DNA of 64,000 bases from the NCBI GenBank assembly GCA_032358165.1, contig JAALGY010000051.1, forward strand, positions 62,001-126,000. Direction: 5' to 3'. This DNA is from Diplosphaera chodatii (lineage: Eukaryota; Chlorophyta; Trebouxiophyceae; Prasiolales; Stichococcaceae). Under the pieces are notes generated by a model that did not search any database, had not been told where the DNA came from, and saw only the letters and a list, made by a program, of their open reading frames with translations. Every line of letters begins with the position of its first letter. The stretch's first letter is position 1. A program made the translations under genes and the position numbers. Below are positions 1-11,800 of the stretch, piece by piece.

Positions 1-1292
1 CCAGGTAAAGCAGGTTACAGCAGAACCAGCTCCAATCCGCCGCAGCTGTGCGGCTGTGACGTCTCAACCGTTGCTCCGACAGCTGACAAAGCAGGCGGCT
101 CCGTGCCAGCTGTGGACTTGCTGCTCTTCCTGTTCCGCAAAGCGTAGCTGGCAGCCAGGAACCGTCATCTGCCGCGGCTGCCTCGCCGACCTGTGCGGCA
201 GGGCCTCATGCGCATGTCCTGTGCGTGCATGCTGGTGCCGCATTCGCTTGATCTCCTCGCATGCGAGACTGTGTAGACCACAGCCTTCTCTGGCCCTTTG
301 GCCTGCATGCAGGAAACACGGAATGACAGGGAGGATGCAAGCACATATGTCTTCAGCTAGCGCCTCCCGCCCTTCACTGCAGCCCCGGCAGACAAGTTCA
401 GAGGACTGCGCATGTGCAAGCCCTCGACACGCTGTACACTGACAACAGAGCCGCTGCAAGGGCACAACACCGGCCTGTAGGCGGTTTTGCAGCAGCGTGC
501 AATTTAACAGCGTCCAGCTGTTGCGGCATGATGCACATGAGGCACAGGCACGACAGGCACGCTGAACACGGCGAGCGTTTGCAAACATCCGGCGTCATGC
601 GCCGCGCAGGACAGGATGACTCGGCTGCAGGCCGAGTGTGTCTGCACGTGACCTTGTTCTTGCGGGGCCCACGGCCAACAGGTCCCACGAACATGCATGC
701 GTGCTACTAGACGACCAACAGCTGCTGTCAAGAGGTCACCTTGGAAGTGAAAGCGCCTGCTGGCCGACACGGAACGGGCCGAAGGTCCAAGCTGCGCAGC
801 AACAGCAGCAGTAGCCCCCCGCAACGGGTGACTCCGTGCAAGCTCTGCTTGCTACGCAGTCTTCAGGCACTGTTCCATGCTTTGACAGCCCCCATCAACG
901 GCAGAGACACTGCAGCAGAGACCGCGCTGGCCAGTAACACCCTGTTATGATGTCGGGTGTTGCACCACCTGCAATGAGTCGCGGTGCGCCTGCAACGTCT
1001 GAGTAAGTCCTGCAGCAAGTCGACAAATGATCATGCACGGCTCACGCACGCACGGCACTGTTCTGCACCGCCGCAGGCGTCCGCCATTACGCATGCCGAA
1101 CCACTCAAGGGCGGCCCTAGCCAGGGAGCAGAAAGATGGGCTGTGTCGAGATCTGCTGGGAACTTGCCACGATCGTTTCATCGGCTATTCACACACTTGC
1201 AGCTGTTCCCACTGACTCTCAGTAAGCAGGTGCTGATCATTCCGTCACAGCGCTGTCGGAGCTTTGCACGTGCAGGACTGAGTGTGTGAAAG
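1..1292. other. No gene recognised; upstream region of the 126-aa gene
   Basis: Open frames here overlap on both strands, have arginine/cysteine/histidine-rich compositions typical of chance translation of GC-rich algal DNA, and show no domain. I see no run of phase-compatible exons. The last few hundred bases presumably hold the promoter and 5' UTR of the gene starting at 1293, but no clear TATA box is visible. Confidence 0.5.
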
Positions 1293-1673
1293 ATGGCAAG
1301 CAACATGCTCGCCCAGCCTGCAACTGCTGTCCGCGCACCTTTCCGTGCACAGCTCGGCGGCCAGCGCCTTACAGCAGCACCAGCAGCTGGGCGGGGCAGA
1401 GTCCTGAGGCTGCCAGCGCGGGCAGAGGGCAAGGTGACCCGTGAGTACAATGAGGGAGATGGAAAGGTTTCTGATGGCAAGAAGCCGCTGTACGCAGATG
1501 AGGCGCCGCCGCCGCCCCAGAGGAAGCTCTCAAAGGAGCAAGAGAAGAAGCTTCGGGACGAGTACCTGGGCCTCGGCGGCAGCGCCAGCAGCTCCATCCC
1601 CAACTACTTCCTGTACATCATTATCGGCATCTCCTTCCTCGCGGTGCTCAGCTGGCTGTCGGGCGCAGTCTGA
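1293..1673 (+). CDS. Small plastid-targeted single-pass membrane protein, function unknown
   Basis: Uninterrupted 126-codon frame. The first ~45 residues are rich in Ala, Arg, Gln and Pro with no acid until the RAEG segment, as in an algal chloroplast transit peptide with cleavage near LPARAEG. A polar segment (about 46-100) contains a Pro run and a charged LSKEQEKKLRDEYLG stretch. A hydrophobic helix (about 105-122, YFLYIIIGISFLAVLSWL) lies almost at the C-terminus. This layout suggests a thylakoid or envelope protein with a C-terminal anchor. I do not recognise the family. Composition and the transit-like N-terminus are the evidence that it is real. It converges with the bL28m gene on the other strand. 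Confidence 0.7.
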   Translation: MASNMLAQPATAVRAPFRAQLGGQRLTAAPAAGRGRVLRLPARAEGKVTREYNEGDGKVSDGKKPLYADEAPPPPQRKLSKEQEKKLRDEYLGLGGSASSSIPNYFLYIIIGISFLAVLSWLSGAV

Positions 1674-1907
1674 GACACCATGACATCTGGAAAGACTATT
1701 CATAGGGACCCGGTTGGTGCAGATCACGTAGGTCAGCGTCTGAACTGAAACAGGATGACGAGAACAAGCAACCTTATGCAAAAGGTCGGCAGGCGCTGCT
1801 TTCATGAAAAATCACAGTAGTAGACGATCGTGCAGTTTTTCCATAGTGTGGAGCTTCGTTGCTCATGGCATGACCCTACTCAGTGCTCAGAACTGTCACA
1901 TCATTGG

Positions 1908-1912
1908 TGTAA
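1908..1912 (+). terminator. TGTAA poly(A) signal candidate
   Basis: TGTAA, the usual chlorophyte polyadenylation signal, lies about 235 bases after the stop at 1673. The motif is short and could be chance. Confidence 0.35.
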
Positions 1913-2144
1913 CGCTGCGAGCCGCTGTCGTTTACATGTCACCCAGCATGAAGAAACATGTCCACCGTGCCAACAGCAGCACCACAAGGATGACTGCTCT
2001 GCAGCTACCGGCATTGCACCGCCGAAGAGAAGCACGCCCTGACTGCTTGTGCCTGGCTGCCAGTTGAACTGACCAGATAGGCCATGTCAGCACTTGCACA
2101 TAACCTACGATGCCGACATAACAGCAGCCAGGCGCTTCCTGCCG

Positions 2145-2871
2145 TCAGCCAGGCGCTGCTTCCGCCAGTTGCTGTCCTATGTGCTCCTGGCTGCCTGGCT
2201 GCGCTGGCTGCTGTGCTGCTCTGGGTCTCCTCTGGGGAGGCGGCACCATCTTGGCGGCCAGCATCTCCTTCCGCAGCTCAGCACCAACATCAGACCCCAG
2301 CTTCTCGTCTGGCGTGTTGAGTATGTAAGCGTCCAGGCCACCCGCCTTGTCGATGCACCTGCGCGTGCCACAACACATTTGCTCCCTGCCGAGTGTCGCC
2401 CGGAATCGCTGGGACACAAGCTCACACGGCCATCCTATCAGGTGGAGGAAGCGCTTCGCGCATGTGTGCACCAGCATCGCCCATTACCTCAGTGCGTGTG
2501 CTGTACAGCGCATGGGTATCCGGCGGTCCAGCACCTCACTGTACAGCGTCGTTTTGTGCACATTGGGCAGCCATCGCCGCCGTGACCTGCATATGTGTGA
2601 CACATGTATGCCGCAGCTGGCTGTTTGTGTATTGCCTCAACTGGCAGCTGAGGACATACCATGACACAGCATGCTGCTGAAGCAGCCCCTCCCAGAGCTA
2701 AACCACTGTGAAGGGCCGCTGCAGAAGGCCTGAAGGGCAGCCGTAAGCAGACCTGTTGCCGCCATCTTCTGAGACCTTGTTGCCAAAGAGGATCATGCGT
2801 CCGGCGTACAGTCCGCGCTTCGCCCGTCGCAGCAGGTTCTTCCCAGTAAGGTACGTGGCACCTGATGCCAT
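2145..2871 (-). CDS. MRPL28: Ribosomal protein bL28, mitochondrial type
   Basis: Three phase-compatible exons: 2871-2753, 2586-2488, 2358-2145; 143 residues. The order follows bL28: RAKRGLYAGRMILFGNKVSEDGGN (family core, residues about 16-39, split at the first intron), then SRRRWLPNVHKTTLYSEVLDRRI, then THALR/AHALR-type RCIDKAGGLDAYIL spanning the second intron. The KAGGLDAYILNTP segment and the lack of a long transit peptide fit the mitochondrial rather than the plastid protein. It would sit in the large subunit of the mitoribosome. The start at 2871 is chosen because it precedes the core; an in-frame ATG at 2913 would add 14 residues. The C-terminal tail is Gln/Pro/Ala-rich. The identification is firm; organelle assignment is inference. 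Confidence 0.87.
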
Positions 2872-3505
2872 GCCGGCACAAGAACAGTTCCGCTGCCACT
2901 GATGGCCTCGCAACCCCTGTCAATTATCTTTTCGCGCGCAAGTGGTACAAGCCAGTACTTCCTAGATATCTGGTGAAGGCTGCAGTTCAGGATCAGCTGC
3001 GGGCTACTGCATTGCTGCTATCGGCGGCGCAACAGCGTGCCAGAACACCCAGCAGCAGCACCATTAGATGGTGCTATATCGCGATGCCAGCGCTCGGAAG
3101 ATGCAGCGTGAGTATCCTACTGATGCGGAGGTCAAAGGCGAAGGTTTGAGGCCGGCCAGTGCTGCCGCACTGCAGGCTTGCTTCAGCATGTGGTGCCAGG
3201 ATGCACAGCATGTCGCATGCTGTGCTGGACTGCTTCCGCGCACATGTCCATGTCGGGTCCATGATCGCAACCAAGCGGAGCATTCCAGGCAAATGCAACA
3301 GCATCAGTGGCTAGTGCACAGAGCGACACATTCAATCGCTCGCGCCTGCTGCTTTGTGTCGGCCATCTCGCAGAGCATCCACTCTTGAACGTGCATGCTT
3401 CCGAGAACGTGAAGCGATACGTTGAGGCCACTGCATCATATCTGAGACGCAAGTCCACGGCTGTCTTCGCACTTCCCTCGCCTGCAGCGGCGGCCATCAG
3501 CTGCA
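2872..3505. promoter_or_regulatory. Divergent intergenic region, bL28m / 69-aa gene
   Basis: Head-to-head spacing of 634 bases. It must carry promoters for both flanking genes. No TATA box or repeated motif stands out, and no exon is recognised. Confidence 0.45.
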
Positions 3506-3715
3506 ATGGGATGGTTTCTGTGGGGCCTCGGCAATGTGGTGGTTACCAGCGTCACTATCGGGGCGCTGAAGAGGGAAGGCATCCTTGACATCCACACTGA
3601 CAAGATCAGAAACGAGATGTTCCGATCAGCGTTCGAGACAGCGGTGGGCTTCGGCGAGGACCTCACGCTGCGGGCAGAGAACCTCATCAAAGAGGTGACG
3701 GGAAGGGCAAAGTGA
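3506..3715 (+). CDS. 69-aa hypothetical protein, possible membrane helix
   Basis: Single short frame beginning MGWFLWGLGNVVVTSVTIGAL, a hydrophobic segment of about 20 residues, followed by a soluble amphipathic part with balanced charge (KREGILDIHTDKIRNEMF; GEDLTLRAENLIKEVTGRAK). The composition is protein-like, unlike the Cys/Arg/His-rich chance frames around it, and the frame ends on a natural TGA. I do not recognise a family. It may be a small mitochondrial or ER membrane protein, or the last exon of a longer gene: an AG acceptor lies just upstream (GCCTGCAG ending near 3488) but no upstream exon is seen. It converges with the PTRHD1-like gene. Confidence 0.6.
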   Translation: MGWFLWGLGNVVVTSVTIGALKREGILDIHTDKIRNEMFRSAFETAVGFGEDLTLRAENLIKEVTGRAK

Positions 3716-3995
3716 GCAGACGATGAGGATGCTGGGCAGGAGGAGCACGCTTGCACCCAGAGGAGGATACTGTAGTTTCATACCACCACCTTGTCTCATC
3801 AGGACGCCGTTGATCTTCGAGTTCATGTGTAGCAGTGCAAGCGGAAGGATGTGATAGGCTCTGTAACAACAGCAAGTGGTGCCCTGACAAGCCAATCAGG
3901 TGCCCAGCCACTGTACCACCCCATGCAGATGCACACATCTACGCGCAAGGTCCTGCGCTGCAGCCCAGCACTCAAAACACAGTAACAGCAGCGCC

Positions 3996-5104
3996 TTAGG
4001 CGCCCTTGCATAGCTTCAGCTTCTTGAAGTGCACAGCAACCTGTGACTTGGGCGCAGGCTGCGTTGCAAGACAGGTGACAAAGTCTTCCGGCTGCTCGAC
4101 CCACAGCTTGTGCGGCACCCCAGCCTCCGAGAGCTTCGCCGCGAGGTTGCGCAGCTGGGTCTCCCCCTTCACCTCCAGCACCACCTGCGTACAGACTGCA
4201 CCTTTCGCCGATACCGTGTGGACTTGCCTCGGCACCCTGCCCAAGGTGTTGAGCCGAGCGCCTGGCATCGCTGCTTGGTGCGAAGACCGGAGCGAGCGGC
4301 GCGATGCTATGGTGCAGATGCATGTCTGGCACCATCCCAGCATCACTGCACTCACACTCCATCGTCAAAAGCCTGCACACCCCAGCCGGTTGCACAGCCT
4401 GCACACAGCACCACCTTGTGCATGTGGTCCAGCTTGTCAGACGCGCAGTATGCGGCGGTCACCGGCCCATTGCGGCTCTCCCACAGCGCCGCCGTCGCTG
4501 CGTGACATGCCTGCAGGAGAGCAAGCGTCACACTCGCTCTGCCAGTGCGCATCCATGGCTCGGCAGCATGCTCTGGCGCAACACGTGGGCAGCCTGCCCC
4601 ATGGTTGTATGGATAGCTGCCGGGCTCAGAAGCACGGCGCACCACCAAACAGCTCTCGCTGTGTCAGCCCAGACGTCAGCATCACCAGTAGAAAACTGCA
4701 GGTCTGCTTGCCTGCGCAACAATGCTGCCGAGCGGCCAGCTGAGCTCCGTCCACAGGTCCCGGCGCAACACCACGTACTGCAGGATCACATCGTCTGAAC
4801 CCTCGCCACCTGCACCGCCGTCTGCCTGCTCGGTCGACGGCGGACTTTCCGCGGCAGCGGCTGCCGGCACAGCGCCCGGAGCTGCCGCTGTGGTGCTCAT
4901 GAGGCCACAGCGCCTCTGCTGCGGCTGCTGTGTGCTGGACTGCCAAGCAGCTGAGGGCGCGTTTCGGCGGCTTTGCGACCGAGGGCTCCGCCGCAGACTG
5001 CTGCTGCGCAAGCTACTTGACAAGAATGGCTGTGAGGTCTGTGGAAGCGTGAATGCACCGCAGCAGCGGATCAGGAGCAGCGGCGCCGCACCAGCCCGGT
5101 ACAT
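3996..5104 (-). CDS. PTRHD1: PTRHD1-type peptidyl-tRNA hydrolase II domain protein
   Basis: Exons 5104-4712, 4510-4415, 4184-3996; 225 residues. Residues 1 to about 100 are low-complexity Ser/Arg/Ala sequence that could target an organelle. The rest is a PTH2-fold domain: ILQYVVLRRDL, then WPLGSIVAQACHAATAAL (the GxxxAQxxHA motif of PTH2 proteins), then LDHMHKVVLEVKGETQLRNLA and LWVEQPEDFVTCLAT. The LWxEQPE segment is typical of PTRHD1, a PTH2 relative, rather than of the canonical recycling enzyme. The family is related to hydrolysis of peptidyl-tRNA, but activity of PTRHD1 members is uncertain. Intron 1 has a GC donor (CAG|GCAAGC at 4711). An internal Met (STTAAAPG context) could give a shorter cytosolic form. 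Confidence 0.85.
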
Positions 5105-5477
5105 TGACCAGTCTGCAGGTCGATCAGCTGAGTGGAGAGCGACACGGCCAGCTATCTGCTTCGAAACGATAGTGCTGGATCAGCAGCTATCAGGCGCACG
5201 CTGGCACACTTCACTTGTGTGCCAGATCGCGAAGACGTCTGGCAAGCTGGTGTGCAGCACGTGACAGCCCGTCGATATTCCACTCAGTGCGAGCACGCTT
5301 GACAGCAGAAGCGATATATGGACCTTGCGGCACGATGGCAGATGATGCCAAGGTAGAACTGTGCCGGTACAAAATTGTACTGGTTGAACATGAATCAAGC
5401 CGGTTGTGCAGAAGCACTTCGCGCTGCCACTTTGCCGTTTCGCGTTCTCGAAGCATCATATCATCATCAGTCATGAC
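5105..5477. promoter_or_regulatory. Bidirectional promoter region, PTRHD1-like / GT92
   Basis: Only 373 bases separate the two divergent start codons, so the genes probably share a promoter region. No clear TATA box is seen. Confidence 0.45.
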
Positions 5478-8157
5478 ATGAGTGGGCGGACACCCAGCAG
5501 AGGCGCGCAGCCGATCAGTCGCAAAAGAGCCATCTCCCGAGCTGCTGTTACAACAGCGTGCATCGCGTCTGTGCTGCTGCTGTGCTGGGTGGCCTCAGGC
5601 CACGCTACTGGTAGAACTTTGCGGATCACGTCTGCAGCGTCTGAAACAACCAGAGCGGTAAGGACTCCGCCTTGAAATTGCCGACTGCTCAACGACAGCC
5701 GGAGTCAACGCTGTCTAAACGCCGTCGGCAGCGCGTTTGCAGAGTTTCAAGAGTTCCTTGAGGCAGTGGGACCGCCATGGGAAGGACTACCTGGGCATGT
5801 GCCTCTTCATCAAGGTAGCAGCTGCTCCAGGCGACGGCAAACCTGCACCGCCACTTAGCTCTGGCTGCATGTGACCCTCACTCCTGCCAACATGTGCACA
5901 CAGGACCAGCATCGAGACGTGCGGGAATGGGTTGCCCACCACCTGGCGATAGGTGAGGCTGCTTGCTGCCTCAATGGTGTATTGAGATGCGCAGCAGCGC
6001 CCTTCATGATGCATGTCCGCAGATGCAGGTTTTCCTGTTGCCGCTGGGCGCCCCTGTCAGCTGCCTTTCACAAGTTGCGAGGAGCTAGCCTGTGGTGGTG
6101 CCCTAACCCAGGCGCTCGCATGCGGCTGCCTGAGAACCTGCTGTGCAACCACTGTCTCGCTGTGCAGGCGCCAGCACGATCTACGTGCACGACAACCTCA
6201 GCGACCCGCCGCTGTCGGAGCTGCTGGCGGACCACATCGCGGCCGGCGCGGTGCAGTACATCTGGTGGAACCACACCTTTGAGAGCGGTGGGCGCCTCCC
6301 CTGTAGTGGCTCTCGGTCCCCTACCAGGTCATCGCATACCTATGGCCTCTGCTGTATAGCACGACACAATGCCCAGCATGAAGGAGCTGGAGATCAGAAG
6401 CGGGCATGGCGAATGTGGCGTGACGTGTCTCATCAGCATGCTGATCTGCTTCGCATCTTTGCGTGCCGCAGGCGAGTATGGGAAGCCCCCAGAGTACTAC
6501 AACAACCCGCAGATGCACTCCTACGAGCACTGCCTGCAGTCCTACGGGCCTCAACACCAGTTCCTTGGTGAGCCCCTCACACGCTGGCTGTCCGTCTGGC
6601 ATGCTGCACTCACAACAGCAGGGACACGTGCATTCCAACACAAGCAAAAGGTTGCTGCAGCTTGTGCAACAGTGTGTGTGCTGGCTCGCAGGCTTTCTGG
6701 ATTCAGACGAGGTGGGACCTCGGGCGTCATGGTGCCTGCATCCTGCATGCCCTGTGGCAACATCACCTGAGCACAGCGCAGGTACAGTGCAGTGCACACC
6801 TGGGCGCTTGCTGAGACATGTGCCACTGTCTGCACGCAGTTCCTGATCCTGCGGGAGGCCGCCGGCACGCGCAGCATGCCACAGTTCCTGCGCAGCATGA
6901 TGGCACAGCAGGTGGGGCGTCCTCGCATCCATCGCTCAGCACCTGGTCATCAGCATGTGCCTGCGTCAGCAAAAGAGCGCTGTCAGCGCAGTAGCGCTGA
7001 GCACAGCCCCGCTGGCCGCAGGAGATCGGGGGGCTCGCGGTGCACTGGCGGCTGTTTGGGTCCTCCGGCCACCTGCAGCGCCCCAACCAGCCGGTGCTGC
7101 AGGTCAGACCCCGTGGCAAAATGGTTTGCGGCGCCCCCGCCACACTGGTGCATGCGGAGAGTCCTAATCTGTAGCTCCATTTCGTACAACGTGCGAACCC
7201 AGACTGCCCGCTGTGTTGTACTCACCGTGGCAGCGTTGGCCAGATCAGCCTCTGGGTCTTGCTGTGGCACGCGCCGCACTTTGGCGCTCGTTCCCTACTG
7301 CAACGCTCATGGGTGTGCCGCAGGCGTTCACGAAGTGCGCATCGCCCACCAACTACGTGAACCGTTTTGTCAAGGTTTTTGCGAACACTGACTACGCGTA
7401 CCAGCCGAACAGGTGGGGTTCAAGTGCAGTTCGACGGCTGCACGGTCGTAGGTGCTTGACAGCGACAGGGCAGCTGTCCGCGTCTGCCTTGCCTGCAACT
7501 GCGCATGCAGACTGCCTGGGACTGTGCACACATTTCGACGCCGGCATCAATGCTTGCGTGATGTTGTTCCTTGCACCCCGTGCCTGCTGCCTCGTCGGCA
7601 CACCTGGTTGTACCTCCGCTGCAGGCACAACTTCCTGTACAACGGCTCCAAGTTCACGGTGAACGAGGAGTTTGTGCGGGTGCCGGGCTCCATGAAGCGG
7701 CCCTCGCTGATGAGCAAGGTCGTCATCCACCACTACCAGATCAAGTCCCTGGAGGTGCGTGATTTTCAAGCCCCTTACTGGTTCCAAACCCCCTGCTGAG
7801 TCTTCTGCAGCACCGTAAAGGGATGGAGGCGATGTCCTGAGACCGTGAGCTGCGGCTCAAATTACAGTTTGCCACTCTGCTGGTTCGCACTGGCCTGGGT
7901 CAAGTTTCTAGACCGCAGCAGCAGCATGCTGGGACATGCTGACAGCGTAGCTCGACAAGATTGCAGTTGTCAGTGGCATGTGTTGGCATGTGTGTTCTCA
8001 ACGGCTCTGCATGTGCCACAACCTGTAGGACTTCCAGCAAAAGCAGACGCGGGGCGGCGGCAGCGGGCGGGGCCGCTCCGACGAGTTCTTCCACAAGATC
8101 GACGCCAACTGCACCAGGACCTGCACCGACGCGCTCAGCTACGGGCCGTACGAATGA
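5478..8157 (+). CDS. Glycosyltransferase family 92 (DUF23) type II membrane protein
   Basis: Eleven phase-compatible exons: 5478-5657, 5743-5814, 5904-5952, 6168-6287, 6472-6567, 6692-6711, 6840-6911, 7022-7102, 7324-7412, 7625-7754, 8029-8157; 345 residues. A basic N-terminus precedes a signal anchor (about 25-42, TTACIASVLLLCWVASG), fitting a Golgi type II enzyme. GT92 landmarks follow in order: YLGMCLFIKDQHRDVREWVAHHL, YVHDNLSD, the DxD motif in FLDSDEF (D176, D178), HWRLFGSSGH, KVIHHYQIKS and a Cys-containing C-terminus. The DxD binds metal-nucleotide sugar in this fold. Plant relatives extend pectic galactan, but the substrate here cannot be read from sequence. The DxD lies in a 20-base microexon (6692-6711). 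The Met at 5478 is preferred to the in-frame Met at 5406 because the anchor then sits near the N-terminus. Confidence 0.88.
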
Positions 8158-8857
8158 GGGTGCAGTGGACGCGCGCGCGGCGCTTTCTGGCATGCGCCGG
8201 GGCTGTGGCTGCCACGGTGGGAGGCTTCGGCAGCAATCGGCGGGTGCGCGTTGTATGTTGCAGGGGCTTCAGCAGCGATTGGCGGGTGTGCGATGCACGT
8301 TGCAGAGCAGAAGGCCGGTGCGCGCCACTGAAGTGTTGTGACCAGCAACTCGAACCGAAACAAAGCAAAATTGACGTTCACATGGTATGCTGCTTAGCTG
8401 CTGTCCTGATAGTACGCTGTGGTTTGAAGGCGCTGTAGACATGTAGCTAGTGTAGCCACTTGTAGCATCAGAGTGCAAACTGAGTGACTGAGAGCTGGGG
8501 ACCTTCATACTGTGCAAGACATACAAGCCTCAGCGGTTCAAAGCGCGGCTATGCTCAATGATGTGTGCCACAGCATGCAATAGATGTCAAGGCCACAAAG
8601 TGCATAACATTCATGAAACCCAAATACCGTAAATGGTGAGCCACACATCCGCAAACACCGTTGCAACAGGTCCAAGCACCTCACGTGCCCACGCCCTCCC
8701 AACTAACTTCAGCTCTAGCGGCCACAGGCTGATGGGTCAGCTGCCCTGCCTGGCAAGAGTTGCCACACCCCAGCACATGCTCTTGGCCCGGTGACGCCCA
8801 GCAGTGAGCTGTGATCTCAGCACCGCCGGGGCGATGCACCCGCGCCCACCTCGCCGC
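8158..8857. other. Convergent intergenic region
   Basis: 3' flanks of the GT92 and activase-like genes. Around 8210-8330 the sequence contains two related copies of GC(A/C)GCxATxGGCGGGTGxGCG, a local imperfect duplication. No exon is recognised. Confidence 0.4.
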
Positions 8858-11800
8858 TCAGCCCGACAGCCCGATCATAGACTGGCGGATCTTGCCGGTG
8901 GACTTCATGTACTCCTTGCTGAGGCGCTGCCGCCCCACCTCCTCCTGCTCCGCCTGTAGTTATCAGAAGGGGGACTTTAAGCTTCATATATCAGTCATGT
9001 TTATCTCGCTGAGGCGCTGGCGTCACACCTCCTCCTGCCCCGTCTGCAGCTAGGAAGCAAGGGCGTGGAGGGCTAGCAGCACGCGCGTTGAACGACATGA
9101 AGGCAGCATGCCGGCCGCCGGGTCCACTTTAGGCACTGGTGCAGTCAACTGTACGGTGTGTGCTGTCTGCACACGGGAACCACATTCGAGCTCCTGCACC
9201 TAGCTGACCGCGCGTGGCTGATGATGCAGGCAGCTGCCGGCTGCTCACTGACAGTGCCGCCTACACCCTAGGACCCCTCACCCTGAGGCGGCGGCCCTCC
9301 GCCATCAGGGCCTCCAGGTTGACGTGGTCCGTGTTCCACACCGGCAGCCGGTCCCTGCACGGATCAGCAAACGAAATGCGCATGGCAGGACTGACAGGCG
9401 TTGCGCTGTGTAGCAGGCGTAGATCAGGGGCATGAGGCATCCTCATGTAGCAGGCGAGGATTCTATGTATGAATGCTGGACACGGTGTGCAGCTTGGGTG
9501 CTGCCGCAGGTCTCCTGCCGAGCCTCCACCACGATGATGCATGCGCCGTGTGGCAGCCATCGCTTGAACCGCAATCTTGTTGTGAAGGGATTTGGACGTT
9601 GTGTACTCACTTGGCAAGCAGGCGGCTGCCCAGCTGGCTCAGGTCTGCATCCTCGGTGATGTCGGACTCGATGACGTCCTCCTTGATCCACCGCCGGATC
9701 TGGTTGTCGTATGTCCCGGCCCTGCAGCACAACCACAGCACTTGCGAACTCCACAAGCTCGGATCTACAGTGTGCGCTGTGTGCCCTGCAAATCGAGTGT
9801 GTCACGCGATGTGTACCCGTGTCGCAATGAACCCTTGCAAGCTGCAGCGGAGCTGCTGGCACCTGATTGCGCCGTAAAAGTCCAGGGGCTGATCCGGGAA
9901 GGCGTCCAGCAGCTGCTCCAGGTCCGACTGCGTCACACTATCCTCCTGTGGAAGAAGGACTAAATCCTCAAGAATCCTCATGCGGGGTTCCCTGGCTCAG
10001 CGAGCAACGCACCCGGCCGCAGGCGCGCGACCGCATTCTTGGGCAGCAGCACAGAGAGTCCGCGCAGCTGACATGCCAGGCAGCTCCTGGCCACGCTGCG
10101 TCTTTCGACAGCATTACAAACGAGGCAGCATTGCCACACCGTGCCTTTCTACGCCGCACAACGAGGGCGGCAGCGCGCACCTTGTACATCTGCAGCAGGA
10201 TGGCCAGCAGGTCCTGGCGGCTTGGCTTCCAGTAGAACTGCTCCATGCGGCCGTTGCGGATGAGCGGCGCGTACAGCGTGCTGAAGTCGTTGCCTGCAGG
10301 GTCCAGAGTCTGGCCTCAATGATTGGAGGCATGAATTGCAGAGGTGAGTTCCAGAGGACCAGCTGGCAGTCAAAGCTGGCCTACAGCATCCTGCACGTGT
10401 CAGGTGCTCCGTACGCCTAGTGACATGTCAGCACTACTGTGGCGGCGCTGCGACAGCCGTGGTGAAATGTGAAGGTCAGCTTGGCCAGGTCAATCGTTGA
10501 CACCGTCTCCGACGTCGGCAAAGCGGCTGCTGCATGACAGGACTGAGCCAGAAGACAGTGCCTGTCAGGATGATGGGGATGCGACGAATGATGTCTCCCT
10601 GCCGCCAGCTGCCGCCGCCAGACACTTGGGTCGGGTCGTCCGCAATATTCATCAGTGTTCCCACTGAATTCTGCCGAGCGCAACGGAAATCAGCATGCTT
10701 TTGTGCTTGCATTGCAGCAGATAAAATGTCACGCATTCGTTTTGTCAAAGCAAATGGTACCAGGCGATACACATGGCTGCATGACCGCCAACGGTGTACT
10801 ACATTACAGGGTGCGTTGCGAAGCACACCTGGTTGTTTACGGTGACCTGCGTGTTCTTGAAGTGGCCCAGCCCCGCGTCCAGGTCGTTGATCAGCAGGCA
10901 GCTGAGCTTGCCGCGCACCCGCGACAGCTCGGCCGCCTTCCGGTACCGCTCCCTGCGCCGTCGTCACCCACCCAGTAGTCAACACCCACAAGCACAGCAG
11001 CCACGAACTAGGAGGCGCTCCGGTTCAGAGCTGCCTGATGCATAGAGCCGACTTGCTGTGCGGGCTGTCAGCTGTACAGCTGCTGTCATGCGTGGGGATG
11101 TACCAGCGTCTGGTGCAGCACCTGATGAGGCGACCGGGGGTGCCGGCCCACTCGTGCTCCAGCTCGCCGGCGCTCATGATGATCGGCTCCACCCTGCAGC
11201 CAGCGGGACGCGGTGGCCAGCTCAGCATGCTCATGGTCGGCTCTCAGCACCCGGTCATACGATTTGACGCCAAGGCTGGCATGCTGATGTCTTGAACTGT
11301 GCCAAGGCCAGCTGGTTGCCATCATCAGTGCCGTGCTTGCGCTGCTGCTGCTCCTGCTGCACGACAGGTCATCAGGCACACAGGACTTGCACAGGTATAA
11401 TAAGTGCAGCTGGGCGCGCACCCCAGCTTCTTGAAGGCCAGTTCTGTCATGAAAGTCTTGCCGCAGCCCTTGGGGCCCCAGACGCCCAGCATGACCGGCA
11501 CCCGCACCCCTATCAGCGTGTCCGCCATGAAGTTCTTCACGATGTGCATCTGCGCCATACGGAGACAGCAGCTCACAACTGGCACCAAGTTAGCACAAGT
11601 GTGGAGCTACATGTCGTGCAAGTTGCCAGTGTGCGCTGTCCATCATGCTGTTTGGTGCGCAGCATCCTGGTGTCCGCTGTGTAGCAGCACCCTCGAGGGC
11701 AACACACACAGAAATGTAGGACAACCAGGTGCACAGCTCAGCCACGTTTTCAACCAGCATGCTGTTGCAGATGAACGTGCTGTCCCATGAAAGGTACGAG

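Noticed and set aside
11292..11684. Plus-strand frames across the activase-like ATPase
   Set aside because: Antisense to exon 5 with Walker A; no domain of their own.
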